NCBI GenBank assembly: GCA_028818385.1
Contig: JAPPNY010000143.1
Span: 1-49,739, forward strand
DNA: 49,739 nucleotides
Direction: 5' to 3'
Origin: Spirochaetaceae bacterium
Lineage (GTDB): Bacteria > Spirochaetota > Spirochaetia > SZUA-6 > Bin103
In this document: positions 18,929 through 27,666 of the stretch, one piece after another
Layout: every line of letters starts with the position of its first letter
Position numbering within the stretch: position 1 is the first letter of the stretch
Position numbers and translations under genes: made by a program
The notes under the pieces: generated by a model
Databases searched by the model: none
What the model saw: the letters and a program-made list of their open reading frames with translations, nothing else
Told to the model about the DNA's origin: nothing

Positions 18929-19906
18929 CTACCACAGCGATGTCTGGCCGAACTGCCGGGCCAGGCGGTTGGCGATCACCAGCAGCGCGAAGTTGGCCAC
19001 GGTCTCCAGCAGCCCCACGGCAGTCGCGTAGTCGTATTGCGCCTGCTGGATGCCCGACCGGTACACGTAGGTCGAGACGACCTCCATGGTCGTGATGTTC
19101 AGGTTGTTCTGCATCAGCAGGACCTTTTCGAAACCGATGGTGAGAAGCTGCCCCAGCCGCATGATGAACAGGATGACGATGGTCGGCGTGATCCAGGGCA
19201 GGTCGACGTGCCAGATGATGCGCAGCTTGTGCGCGCCGTCGCAGAACGCCGCCTCGCGAAGCTGCGGGTCGACGGCCGACAGCGCCGCCAGGTAGATGAT
19301 CGCTCCGAACCCGGCATTTTGCCAGAGCTCGGAGAGCACGAACAGCGTCGGGCCCCACGAGGGACTGGCCATGAAGAAGATCGCTTCGCCGCCGAGCAGC
19401 TTGATGAACGAGTTGATCACGCCGATGCGCGGACTCAGGAACACCGTGAGCATGCTTACGACGACCACGGTCGAGATGAAGTACGGTGCGTATGTGGCCA
19501 TCTGCACGGCTTTCTTGAAGTGACGGTTGCGCGCCTCGTTCATCATCAGCGCCAGCACCAGCGCGATCGGCCAGGTCGCCAGGCTGTACAGGGCGATCAC
19601 CACCGTGTTGCGGATGACCGGCACGAAGAACGCGGAGTCGAAGAACCGCAGGAAGTGGGCGAAGTTGTTCCACTCCGGCGCCGACCTCCCGGTGCGCAGG
19701 GAGAAGCCGTCGGTGAAGGCGATGCTCAGGCCGTAGATCGGCAGGTACTTGAACAGGAAGATGTGCACGACCGCCGGGAGTATGAAGACGTACAGTTCCC
19801 AGGAGCGGCTCAGGTAGCGCGCCGTCTCGTACAGGCGCTCGGCCAGGGCGGGGCGCGTCAACGCCGACGCGGTCCCGCCGGCAGGCGGTCCGTCAGTAGT
19901 GCTCAT
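18929..19906 (-). CDS. Carbohydrate ABC transporter permease (LplB type, MalF-like)
   Basis: The 325-residue membrane protein has an N-terminal cytoplasmic stretch, six helices and an EAA loop near 'LREAAFCDGAHKLRIIWHVDLP' (EAAxxDGA). YVFILPAVVHIFLFKYLPIYGLSIAF is the classic LplB first helix. 'MQNNLNITTMEVVSTYVYRSGIQQAQYDYATAVGL' closes the family pattern. It is the first gene of the operon permease, permease, binding protein, aldolase, FAD oxidoreductase, and it is divergent from the EamA gene with about 120 bases between them, where the operon promoter should lie. Confidence 0.9.
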   Translation of the reverse strand: MSTTDGPPAGGTASALTRPALAERLYETARYLSRSWELYVFILPAVVHIFLFKYLPIYGLSIAFTDGFSLRTGRSAPEWNNFAHFLRFFDSAFFVPVIRNTVVIALYSLATWPIALVLALMMNEARNRHFKKAVQMATYAPYFISTVVVVSMLTVFLSPRIGVINSFIKLLGGEAIFFMASPSWGPTLFVLSELWQNAGFGAIIYLAALSAVDPQLREAAFCDGAHKLRIIWHVDLPWITPTIVILFIMRLGQLLTIGFEKVLLMQNNLNITTMEVVSTYVYRSGIQQAQYDYATAVGLLETVANFALLVIANRLARQFGQTSLW

Positions 19907-20025
19907 CCAGGGTGGGATGGCGGCGCGCTCCGGCGTCCGGCCGGAGCCGCGGCCACGACACGCCTAACATACTACGCATCGGCCGTCCCGGACAGATCTC
20001 CCGGACCGACTCCGAAGGGGTCCGT

Positions 20026-20976
20026 GTGACGCAGCCTGACATGGCCGACCGGCACGCCATACGGACCGGCGTGGCCGCCATGTTGGCCGCGACCGTGGTG
20101 TGGATGATGATCCCCATCCTGGTGAAGGTCGCGTTGCGCGCCTTCGACCCGATCACGATCTCGGCGACGCGGCTGGCGGTGGCGACGTTGCTGCTCGCCC
20201 TGCTGCACCACGCGCGAGGTGGGCGGCTGCGCGACCTGGTGCCCTGCACCGGCTGGCACCTCCTCGGCGGGGTCGCGCTGGGCGTGAACTATCAGCTCTA
20301 CGCGCTGGGGATGAGCCTGACCACCGCCGGCGCCGGGACGGTGATGATCCAGGTGCAGATCGTCACCCTGGTCCTGCTGGCGCGCTGGGTTCTGGGGGAG
20401 CGCCTGTCCGCGGTCAAGCTGGCGGCGATCGCCTGCGTGATCGCAGCCGGCGGGCTGCTCCTGGCCGCGCCCGGCGCCCTCGACGAGCTGACCGCGTCCT
20501 CCTACCGAGCCGGCAACCTCGTGATGATCGCCGCCTCGGTCGGGTTCGGGATCTATGGACTGGTCAGCCGCGCACTGGCCGGCGGCCACGGGCCGGGCCG
20601 CGGTGCCGCGCTGAAGATCGCGGTACCGATCCTGGCGATCGCCTCCGCCGTGAACCTGTGCCTGCTGCCGTTCGCCCGCCGGCCGGACCCGGTGTCACTC
20701 GATACGGTGGCCGCGCTGGCGGCGCTGGGCGTGATCGGCACCGCGGCCAACTACGCGCTGATGACCGTCGCCTTCCGGCGCCTGTCCGCGGCGACGGCGG
20801 GGACCATCACCGCGCTGACCCCGTCGGGCGTGATCGTGCTGGCCGCGCTCACCCTGGGCGAGCCGGTTCCGTTGTCCGTGGTCGCCGCCGCCGCGATCGT
20901 CACCGCCGCCCTGCTGGTCTTCATGTGGGACGAGCGGCGTGCGGCCCGACCGGCGCGAAAGCGCGGCCGGCCATGA
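20026..20976 (+). CDS. EamA-family (DMT superfamily) transporter
   Basis: I start at GTG 20026, since AAGGGG lies a few bases upstream; ATG 20041 is an in-frame alternative. The 316-residue product has ten hydrophobic helices in two EamA repeats of five, with the internal duplication visible as helices around 'AATVVWMMIPILVKVAL' and 'GVIGTAANYALMTVAFRRL', each followed by the 'ITALTPSGVIVLAAL'-type helix. DMT exporters of this type move amino acids, purines or other metabolites out of the cell. It converges with the ABC-2 operon, with stops 12 bases apart. Confidence 0.88.
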   Translation: MTQPDMADRHAIRTGVAAMLAATVVWMMIPILVKVALRAFDPITISATRLAVATLLLALLHHARGGRLRDLVPCTGWHLLGGVALGVNYQLYALGMSLTTAGAGTVMIQVQIVTLVLLARWVLGERLSAVKLAAIACVIAAGGLLLAAPGALDELTASSYRAGNLVMIAASVGFGIYGLVSRALAGGHGPGRGAALKIAVPILAIASAVNLCLLPFARRPDPVSLDTVAALAALGVIGTAANYALMTVAFRRLSAATAGTITALTPSGVIVLAALTLGEPVPLSVVAAAAIVTAALLVFMWDERRAARPARKRGRP

Positions 20977-20988
20977 CCGCGGAGCGAC

Positions 20989-21780
20989 TCAGGCGGTACC
21001 GCCCTCGTAGCGCAGCAGTCCGCGCCGGAACACCAGGGCGGACACGAGCGCGGTGGCCGCGACGCCGGCGCCGAACCCGGCCACGTGCCAGCCGAGCCCG
21101 CCCCACAGCACCGACGCCGGCAGCGCCGCGCTCACCGCCGCCGGCAGCAGCACGGTCGCGGCCACCCGCACCCCGGCCGGAAGGACCGTCGGCGGAAAGC
21201 GCGCCAGGTTCAGCGCCTCCAGGTAGGGCATCTGCAGCCAGTCCACCTTCTCGATCCAGAACGCCAGGCACATCACCAGGAACCAGAGGCTGTAGTTGCC
21301 GGCCACCGCCAGGATCAGGAGCGCCAGATAGCCGGCCACGCCGCCCGGTGAAGGCCATCCCGCCTCGGCGGCGGCTCCGGCGGCGACCAGGAACACGCCG
21401 AGCACGGCGGGCAGCGCACTCATCGCCGACAGCCGGCGGCAGGAGACCAGGAACCGCGTGTTGACCGGCATGAGCAGGTCGTAATCCAGTTCCCCGTTGC
21501 GGATGCGGTCCTGGAGCCGCGGCAGGTTGCGGATGAACAGCGCATGCACGATCGCGCGGACGATCTCGAAGGTGCCGGCGAGGGTGAGGATCCGGGCGTA
21601 CGTCCACCCTTCGATCCCGTCGGTCCGGGTGTAGATCAGGCCGTAGAACGCGATCGACAGCGTCAGGCTGGCGATGCCCTCGCCGGCGCGCGCCACGAAG
21701 GCGCCGCGGTACGCCGTGTCGGCGCGCACGCTCGCCCGCAGCACCGCCGCGCCAACGGCCAACGCCCTACGCGGCGACAT
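20989..21780 (-). CDS. ABC-2 type exporter permease (PF06182/COG3694-type)
   Basis: I start at ATG 21780 (MSPRRALAVGAAVL); it overlaps the upstream permease gene by 14 bases. The 263-residue protein has six helices and segments typical of the ABC2_membrane_6 family: 'FEIVRAIVHALFIRNLPRLQDRIRNGELDYDLLMPVNTRF', where the interface 'RIRNGELDYDLLMPVN' is highly characteristic. It is the third gene of a compact ATPase-permease-permease operon, an exporter of unknown substrate. Confidence 0.85.
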   Translation of the reverse strand: MSPRRALAVGAAVLRASVRADTAYRGAFVARAGEGIASLTLSIAFYGLIYTRTDGIEGWTYARILTLAGTFEIVRAIVHALFIRNLPRLQDRIRNGELDYDLLMPVNTRFLVSCRRLSAMSALPAVLGVFLVAAGAAAEAGWPSPGGVAGYLALLILAVAGNYSLWFLVMCLAFWIEKVDWLQMPYLEALNLARFPPTVLPAGVRVAATVLLPAAVSAALPASVLWGGLGWHVAGFGAGVAATALVSALVFRRGLLRYEGGTA

Positions 21781-22585
21781 TCGTGTACCGGCGCAGACCG
21801 GCGCGAGTGAGCGCCCAGGCGGCGGCCAGCAGCAGCACCGCCCATACAAGCTGGCCCAGCAGCACCGGGTGGTCCGGCGTCCCGCCCGTCAGCAGCGTTG
21901 CCGGGGCGAAGACGAGGTAGTAGAACGGTGTCAACGCCATGACCGCTTCCACGCGCTCGCCCAGCAGATGGAGTGGGATGAGCCGGCCGGACAGCACGCT
22001 CGCTGCCAACTGTATGGTGAAGTAGACGCCCGCGACGTCGTCGATCCAGAACGAGAGGGCTGACACGGCCACGGAGAGCAGGAACCGCACCACGAAGGCA
22101 CCACAGAGCGCCAGGAGCGCGTAGCCCAGGTGGCCGGCGCCCAGCAAGCTGCCGGCGAGCAGCACGCCCGCGGCGAGCAGCACCAGGCCCGGACCCTTGG
22201 CGATGATCTGGCCGGCGCGCATGCCGGCGGCCGTCCCGAACCAGACGATGCCCAGCGAGGTTCCGGCCAGAGCCTCCAGCTCGACCTGGCCCTGCTGGAT
22301 CCGCCCGGCCAGCCCCCACTGAAACTCCCCGGTGTCCGTCAACTGCTCTACCAGGCCGGCGGCAAGGAAGTACGCCAGCAGGGCCAGCCGCTCGGTGCCG
22401 CTGCGCGCTCCCAGGATCGACCACCAGAGGAACGCGAGCATCAGCGTCGGCAGCAGCGACATGCCGATGCCGATCAGGTAGTCGGCCCGGTACGTCATGG
22501 ACTGCGTCACAAGCGCCCTGGTCAGAGCCCACGTCACCCGCGGCGACGTGCGGACCGCCGCGGCCGCGCGCCACACCACGCTCAT
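21767..22585 (-). CDS. ABC-2 type exporter permease (COG4587-type)
   Basis: The 272-residue protein has six helices and a cytoplasmic 'GRIQQGQVELEAL' segment, the counterpart of RIRNGELDYDL in its partner permease. 'TYRADYLIGIGMSLLPTLMLAFLWWSILG' forms the first helical hairpin. The start overlaps the ATPase stop by four bases (ATGA), indicating coupled translation. Together with the next gene it should form a heterodimeric membrane domain. Confidence 0.85.
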   Translation of the reverse strand: MSVVWRAAAAVRTSPRVTWALTRALVTQSMTYRADYLIGIGMSLLPTLMLAFLWWSILGARSGTERLALLAYFLAAGLVEQLTDTGEFQWGLAGRIQQGQVELEALAGTSLGIVWFGTAAGMRAGQIIAKGPGLVLLAAGVLLAGSLLGAGHLGYALLALCGAFVVRFLLSVAVSALSFWIDDVAGVYFTIQLAASVLSGRLIPLHLLGERVEAVMALTPFYYLVFAPATLLTGGTPDHPVLLGQLVWAVLLLAAAWALTRAGLRRYTNVAA

Positions 22586-23568
22586 CCCAGGTTCCGGTAC
22601 AGTTCCGCGAGCGCCTCCTCCGCGCTCGGCACGTCGGTCCGCACGTCCCGCACGTCGCGGGCCTCGGTGACCGCCGCCAGCACGCGGCGGACCGCCTGCG
22701 GATGCACGGCCAGCTCCAACTCGTCCGCCGTGTCGCGAATGACGCGGGCGTCGGCTGACGGCGCGTCGCTCAGGCGGCGGCCCCGAACCTTGATGCGGAC
22801 GGACTCACGCGCCGCGCCGACCACGTCGCGCAGCATCCCGTCGTACACCAGGCGGCCCTCCCTGATCAGCAGCACCCGCCGGGCGATGCGGGTGATGTCG
22901 GCCAGGTTGTGCGAGGTGAGCACCAGCGCCGCGTCGCCTCCCAGGCCGTCCGGCTCGTCGCTGCCCAGGAAGTCGTGGAGCGCCTCGCGCGTGCGCTGGT
23001 CCACCCCCACGGTGGGCTCGTCCAGGAACACGACGCGCGGCGCGTGCAGCAGCCCTGCCATCAGCTCCAGCTTGGTGCGCGTCCCGAACGACAGCTTCCG
23101 CACCTGTGTCCTCAGGTCGCCGGCCACCCCCAGCAGCTCGGCCAGCCGCGCCGTGCGACCGGCGTGCTCGGAAGCATCCAGACCGTACAGCGCGTACAGC
23201 AACTCGAAGTTGTCGTTCGCGGTGAGCTCCGGCCACAGCCGGACGCGGCCCGCCAGCACCAGGCCCATCTGCCGGCGCACGGCGATCCGGCGCCGGATCG
23301 GCTCCGTGCCGAGCAGCTCGACCTGTCCGGCCGTGGGGCGAAGCAGGCCGCACATCAGCTTGACCAGGGTGGTCTTGCCGGCGCCGTTGGCCCCCAGCAC
23401 GGCCACGCGTTCTCCGGAGTGTATCGAAAAAGACACTCCATCCACCGCGCGCACCGTCCGGTAGCGGCGGCGGAGCAGGTGGCGGAGCGTGCTGAAGCTG
23501 CCGCTCGGCTTCTGCGCGACCCTGAAGTCCCTGGTGACCGAGCGCACCCCGACCACGCACGAGCTCAT
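22582..23568 (-). CDS. ABC-2 exporter ATP-binding protein (COG4586-type)
   Basis: The 328-residue ATPase has Walker A GANGAGKTT, signature LSFGTRTKLELM, Walker B VVFLDEPTVGVDQ and the H-loop LTSHN. The signature is LSFGT rather than LSGGQ, as usual for the COG4586 subgroup. The C-terminal 85 residues form a DUF-like tail common to drug and peptide exporters of this class. It heads the three-gene exporter operon with its two permeases. Confidence 0.9.
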   Translation of the reverse strand: MSSCVVGVRSVTRDFRVAQKPSGSFSTLRHLLRRRYRTVRAVDGVSFSIHSGERVAVLGANGAGKTTLVKLMCGLLRPTAGQVELLGTEPIRRRIAVRRQMGLVLAGRVRLWPELTANDNFELLYALYGLDASEHAGRTARLAELLGVAGDLRTQVRKLSFGTRTKLELMAGLLHAPRVVFLDEPTVGVDQRTREALHDFLGSDEPDGLGGDAALVLTSHNLADITRIARRVLLIREGRLVYDGMLRDVVGAARESVRIKVRGRRLSDAPSADARVIRDTADELELAVHPQAVRRVLAAVTEARDVRDVRTDVPSAEEALAELYRNLG

Positions 23569-23677
23569 CGAACGGCACCTCCAGCTTGATCCGCCCCGGT
23601 CTCAGGGCGAACGGTCAGCGTGCCATGGCGGGCGCGGCAGGTGCAACGGCGCCCCGGCGTCGCGTGTAGGCTGGCGC

Positions 23678-24565
23678 TCAGCCCAGTCCGATGTCCCGGA
23701 GGTACTCCCTGGTCCGCTTGGCGATGGGAAACGGCGCGCCGGGCGCCGGCGGATACATGTCCTGCTCGACCACCCCGAAGCCGTCGTAGCCGATCCGATG
23801 GGCGACGTCGCGGAGCCGCTCGAAGTCGACCTCCCCCTCGGACGGTTCGCAGAACATCCCCTGCCCGACCGCGGTCGCGAACGGCGTGCCGTCGCGCAGC
23901 ACCTGCGCGCGCAGGTCGCCGCGGATGCTCTTCAGGTGCAGATACGGGATGCGCTCGTGGTGCTTCTCGAAGAACGCGATCGGATCGCCGCCTGTGTAGG
24001 CGTCGTGGCCGGTGTCCAGGCAGAGCATGACCGACGAATCGGCGTCCGCCAGGAAGCGCTCCATCTGCCGGTGGTTCTCCACGTGCGTATCGGCGTGCGG
24101 GTGGTACACGACCTGCAGCCCGTAGCTCGCCGCCCGCTCCTGGGCGCGATTGGCGGTCTCGATCAGCCGCGCCCACGCCGCGTCGTCCAGCTCCCTGGGA
24201 CGCTCCAGCTCACCGGTTTGCAGGTTGGTGTAGGCGTCGTCGATGAGAACGACGAAGCGTGCGCCAAGCTGGTTGAACGGCCCGGACACGTGGTCGATGT
24301 CCTTGAGCACGACCTCCGCGGTTCCCTCGTCCTCCAGGTGATGCATGATGAAACCGCCGCAGAGCTTCAGGGAGCGCTTCTCCAGCTCCGCCTGCAGCAC
24401 GCCGGTATCGGTCGGCAGGTAGCCGATCGGGCCCAGCTCAGTCCACTCGTAGCCGGCCGCGGCCGCCTCGTCCAGGTACTGCTCCCAGGGGGGTTGCTTC
24501 GGATCCGACGGAAACCAGACACCCCACGAGTCCGGCCCCGTTCCTACGGTAATCGCCATTTGCAC
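23678..24565 (-). CDS. Sugar isomerase/epimerase-like TIM-barrel protein (IolE/IolI/xylose-isomerase-like)
   Basis: The 295-residue protein is a single AP-endonuclease-2/xylose-isomerase-like barrel. Metal-ligand motifs appear in order: WTELGP (Glu), VYHPHADTHVE (His/Glu), CLDTGHDAY (Asp, His), YLHLKSIR (His) and VVEQDMYPP (Glu). The start GTGPDSWGVWFP and GYLPTDTG fit the subgroup often annotated as inosose dehydratase-like. Lying downstream of an iolG-like gene, it probably dehydrates or isomerises the keto-inositol or keto-sugar product (inference). It is 42 bases after the P450 gene on the same strand. Confidence 0.82.
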   Translation of the reverse strand: MQMAITVGTGPDSWGVWFPSDPKQPPWEQYLDEAAAAGYEWTELGPIGYLPTDTGVLQAELEKRSLKLCGGFIMHHLEDEGTAEVVLKDIDHVSGPFNQLGARFVVLIDDAYTNLQTGELERPRELDDAAWARLIETANRAQERAASYGLQVVYHPHADTHVENHRQMERFLADADSSVMLCLDTGHDAYTGGDPIAFFEKHHERIPYLHLKSIRGDLRAQVLRDGTPFATAVGQGMFCEPSEGEVDFERLRDVAHRIGYDGFGVVEQDMYPPAPGAPFPIAKRTREYLRDIGLG

Positions 24566-24607
24566 GGATTATAGAGCGCAGTCCGAACGCGCGGCCACGC
24601 GGGCGGC

Positions 24608-25825
24608 TCAGTCCACCTCGACCCAGAGCCGTTCGACGCCGCGCAGCGCCACTCCCTCCCGGTACTCCGGCTCCACCGCCAACCGCATCGACGAGAACCG
24701 ATCCAGAAGGCCCGCCAGCGCCATGCGCGCCTCCATGATCGCCAGCGGACCGCCGAGGCAGTAGTGCACGCCCCGGCCGAACGACACGTGGCTGTTCCCG
24801 CGCCTGCCGACGTCCAGCGACTCGGGATCGTCGAACGCCTCCGGATCCCGGTTCGCCGCGCCGAGCACGGAGATCACGACGTCTCCCGCCCGTATCTGCT
24901 TGCCGCCGACCTCGACGTCCTCGCGCGCCGCACGCCCGTCGAGCTGCACGGGGCTGTCGTACCGGAGAAGCTCCTCCACCGCGGAGTCCAGCAGCCCCCG
25001 GTCTTCCCGCAATCGCTGGAGCTGCTCGGGATTCCGCAGCAGCGCCAGGACCCCGTTGCCGATCAGGTTGCGCGTGGTCTCGTTTCCCGCAACCAGGATC
25101 AGGAGCATCACCGACAGCATCTCCTGGTGCGTGAGCCGGTCGCCGGCTTCCTCCGCCTGAATCAGCGCGGTCACCAGGTCGTCCTTCGGCTCGCGCCGCC
25201 GCTCGGCGATGATGCCCTCGAAGTAGGCGTAGACGTGCTCCGCGGCCTCCCTGATCGCCTGCACCTGCTTCCCGCCAAGCATCGGATCGACGGCCAGCGC
25301 CAGCGTGTTCGACCACGTCTCGAATGCGCCCATGTCTTCCGATCGCACCCCGAGCATCTCCGCGATCACCGTGATCGGCAGCGGGTATCCCAACGACCCG
25401 ACGACGTCGAACCGGCGCTGTCCCGCGACCTCGTCCAGCAACCCGTCGGTGATCTCCTGGACGCGCCCCCGCAGCCGGCCCACCGCCCTGGGCGTGAACG
25501 CCTTGGATACGAGCGCCCGCACGCGCGTATGCTCTGGAGGATCCATGTCGAGCAGGCTCAGCGGTATCGTCTTCACCAGGATCCGGTCGCCGCTGCAGAA
25601 CCGCTTGTCGTCCCGCAGCACCCGCTCCACGTCCTCGTACCGCGTCAGCGCCCACGCCTTGACCAGCCTCATCCGGTGCACGGGATCCTTGCTGCGCATC
25701 TCCCGGTAGATGGGATACGGATCCTGCCTCAACCGCGGCGACAGCAGGTCGTAGGCGACGCCCGACTCCCGCCGCTCCCAGGCGACCAGCAGCTTGGCGA
25801 TGGTCGACTTCAGCCATTCGGTCAT
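24608..25825 (-). CDS. Cytochrome P450 (class I bacterial type)
   Basis: I start at ATG 25825; the open frame upstream only shadows the iolG-like gene. The 405-residue protein has all P450 landmarks: I-helix VAGNETTRN (oxygen activation), EELLRYDSP (ExxR, EELLR), and the heme-binding loop FGRGVHYCLGG, with the axial Cys. 'LLDMDPPEHTRVRALVSKAFTP' is typical of the CYP105/107-like class. It needs a ferredoxin and reductase, which are not in the window. Its start overlaps the iolG-like stop by four bases (ATGA), so it is translationally coupled to a sugar dehydrogenase, an unusual partner. Confidence 0.9.
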   Translation of the reverse strand: MTEWLKSTIAKLLVAWERRESGVAYDLLSPRLRQDPYPIYREMRSKDPVHRMRLVKAWALTRYEDVERVLRDDKRFCSGDRILVKTIPLSLLDMDPPEHTRVRALVSKAFTPRAVGRLRGRVQEITDGLLDEVAGQRRFDVVGSLGYPLPITVIAEMLGVRSEDMGAFETWSNTLALAVDPMLGGKQVQAIREAAEHVYAYFEGIIAERRREPKDDLVTALIQAEEAGDRLTHQEMLSVMLLILVAGNETTRNLIGNGVLALLRNPEQLQRLREDRGLLDSAVEELLRYDSPVQLDGRAAREDVEVGGKQIRAGDVVISVLGAANRDPEAFDDPESLDVGRRGNSHVSFGRGVHYCLGGPLAIMEARMALAGLLDRFSSMRLAVEPEYREGVALRGVERLWVEVD

Positions 25826-26847
25826 CGGACCTCTCCTTTTCCGGGCGCTGCGACGCCGCGCACCGGCACGGTACTGCCGCTCTCCAGGGAGCGCAACGCG
25901 GCCTCCGCCAACTCCAGCGCCTGCCGGCCGTCGGCGAACGTCACCGACGGCTCCCGGCCGGCCGCGACCGCGTCGATGAAGTCGCCCAGCTCGGCCCGAT
26001 AGGCCGCGGCGTAGCGCTCGATGAAGAAATGCTCGAGCGGCGCCGGGGATCCGGCGCCGGCCGCCGTGAACAGCCGCGCCTCGTCCTCGCGCCGGTTGCC
26101 GGAGCAGGCCATGCCGAGCGAGCCGTGCACCTCCAGCCGCTGGTCGTAGCCGTACGCGGCCTGCCGGGAACAGTTGATGTGGCATTGCACCCCGGACGGG
26201 GTGGCCATCATGACCATGGCCGTGTCGACATCACCCAGGTCGCCGATCGCCGGATCCACCAGCGCGCTGCCGATCGCCGTGATCGACGCCGGCTCCTCGC
26301 CGAGCACGAAACGGGCGAGGTCGAAGTCGTGGATCATCATGTCCCGGAACAGCCCGCCGGACACGCGCAGGTAGGCCGCCGCCGGCGGCTCCGGGTCGCG
26401 ACTCGAGATGATCACCTGGTGGATCGCGCCGATGGCGCCGCTCGCGGCCAGGTTGCGCACGCGTCGGTGGGTCGGATCGTAGCGGCGGTTGAAGCCGATC
26501 TGGATCGGCACGCCGGCACCGCGCACCGCCTGCCAGCACTGCTCCACCCGCTCCAGGCTCAGGTCGATCGGCTTCTCGCACAGCACGGCCTTGCCAGCGC
26601 CGGCGGCGGCGATGATCAGGGGCACGTGCGTGTCGGTCGAAGAGGCGATGAGCACGGCATCGACGTCGGCGCCGAGCGCGGAATCGACATCCGCCGCGGC
26701 CGCAGCACCGTGGCGCTCGGCTACCGCGGCCGCCACGGCCTCGACCGGATCGTAGACACGTAACAGCCGGGCATCCGTCCGGGCGGCGAGGTTGGCGGCA
26801 TGCATGGCGCCGATCCGCCCCGCTCCCAGGAGTGCGAAGTTGACCAT
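25822..26847 (-). CDS. iolG: Gfo/Idh/MocA oxidoreductase, inositol 2-dehydrogenase-like
   Basis: I start at ATG 26847 (MVNFALLGAGRIG), since the Rossmann GAGRIG follows at once. The 341-residue protein has EKPIDL with the EKP lysine and GFNRRYDP, SSRDPEP and SGGLFRDMMIHDFDLARF, the segment with the catalytic Asp/His (HDFD) typical of myo-inositol 2-dehydrogenase. It would oxidise myo-inositol or a relative to the 2-keto form with NAD. It heads the operon iolG-like, P450, isomerase-like. It is distinct from the two paralogues around typA. The divergent hicA gene starts 99 bases away. Confidence 0.82.
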   Translation of the reverse strand: MVNFALLGAGRIGAMHAANLAARTDARLLRVYDPVEAVAAAVAERHGAAAAADVDSALGADVDAVLIASSTDTHVPLIIAAAGAGKAVLCEKPIDLSLERVEQCWQAVRGAGVPIQIGFNRRYDPTHRRVRNLAASGAIGAIHQVIISSRDPEPPAAAYLRVSGGLFRDMMIHDFDLARFVLGEEPASITAIGSALVDPAIGDLGDVDTAMVMMATPSGVQCHINCSRQAAYGYDQRLEVHGSLGMACSGNRREDEARLFTAAGAGSPAPLEHFFIERYAAAYRAELGDFIDAVAAGREPSVTFADGRQALELAEAALRSLESGSTVPVRGVAAPGKGEVR

Positions 26848-26908
26848 GCGCCATCGTAAACCGAGCAAGGTATGCAGCGGGTACCCTCCGTCCTGATCCG
26901 AGACGAGC

Positions 26909-26938
26909 TTGCGAATAGTGCAATCATTGGAGTACGCT
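26909..26938 (+). promoter_or_regulatory. Probable hicAB promoter
   Basis: TTGCGA at 26909-26914 and TACGCT at 26933-26938 sit 18 bases apart and resemble sigma-70 -35/-10 boxes. Transcription would begin about at 26945, next to the TTG start at 26946, so the hicA message may be leaderless. It is seen by pattern only. Confidence 0.4.
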
Positions 26939-26945
26939 CTGCTCG

Positions 26946-27200
26946 TTGAACCGCAGGCAACGCAGAGTCCTCGACGCCGTGTTCACCGACCCGGTATCGG
27001 GCACGATCGAGTGGGCGGCGATTGAGGGCCTGCTCCTGGCCGTCGGAGCACGACTGATCGAAGGGCGGGGCTCACGGGTGCGGTTCGAGAAGGATGGCGA
27101 GGTCGAGACGTTTCATCGGCCTCACCCCACGAAGGAGGCTAAACGCTACCAGGTACGCGCGGCCCGTACTTTCCTGGAGCGGATCGGAGTAACCCCATGA
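26946..27200 (+). CDS. hicA: HicA-type mRNA interferase toxin
   Basis: The 84-residue protein starts at TTG 26946. It aligns over its full length with HicA: PVSGTIEWAAIEGLLLAVGA, then GRGSRVRF with the Gly-Ser and RPHPTKEAKRYQVRAARTFLERIG. The dsRBD-like fold and the catalytic His (in HRPHP) are present, so the toxin looks intact. It cleaves mRNA and is neutralised by HicB. Its stop overlaps the hicB start by four bases. Confidence 0.88.
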   Translation: MNRRQRRVLDAVFTDPVSGTIEWAAIEGLLLAVGARLIEGRGSRVRFEKDGEVETFHRPHPTKEAKRYQVRAARTFLERIGVTP

Positions 27201-27625
27201 GTAACGCCATGACCTACAAGGGCTATTCGGCCCGGATCGAGTACGATAACGATGACGGACTCTTCACGGGACGTATTGCGGGCATTCGCGATGGCGTGGG
27301 CTTTCATGGCGATTCGGTGACCAGTCTCCGAGGCGCCTTTCACGAGGCGGTCGACGACTACCTCGAGACCTGCGCCAAGATCGGCAAGGAGCCGCAGAAG
27401 GCGTACTCGGGCCGGGTGATGTTCCGTGTCAGTCCCGAGACTCACCGCAACGCTGCCTTGGCGGCAGAACTGTCCGGTAAGACCCTGAACCAATGGGCGG
27501 CAGAGGTCTTGGACCGGGCTGCGCGGCTGCGCCTCGTCGACGGCTTGGCTGAACTCGACGCCGACGTGCCCGACAGCGCCCGGCAACTGGAATCGGAGAT
27601 CGTGCGCGGCGCGACAGAAGAGTGA
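27197..27625 (+). CDS. hicB: HicB-type antitoxin
   Basis: The 142-residue protein begins with the HicB partial RNase-H-like fold (YKGYSARIEYDNDDGLFTGRIAGI, GDSVTSLRGAFHEAVDDYLETC). It continues with a C-terminal helical DNA-binding segment (FRVSPETHRNAALAAELSGKTLNQWAAEVL), a ribbon-helix-helix motif of the CopG kind. It should block HicA and repress the operon. The overlap ATGA with hicA indicates coupled expression. The pair looks complete and could act as a stability module in this accessory stretch. Confidence 0.88.
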   Translation: MSNAMTYKGYSARIEYDNDDGLFTGRIAGIRDGVGFHGDSVTSLRGAFHEAVDDYLETCAKIGKEPQKAYSGRVMFRVSPETHRNAALAAELSGKTLNQWAAEVLDRAARLRLVDGLAELDADVPDSARQLESEIVRGATEE

Positions 27626-27666
27626 GCGGACGCGGACACCCGCATGGCTGTCGCGCCACGTAACGG

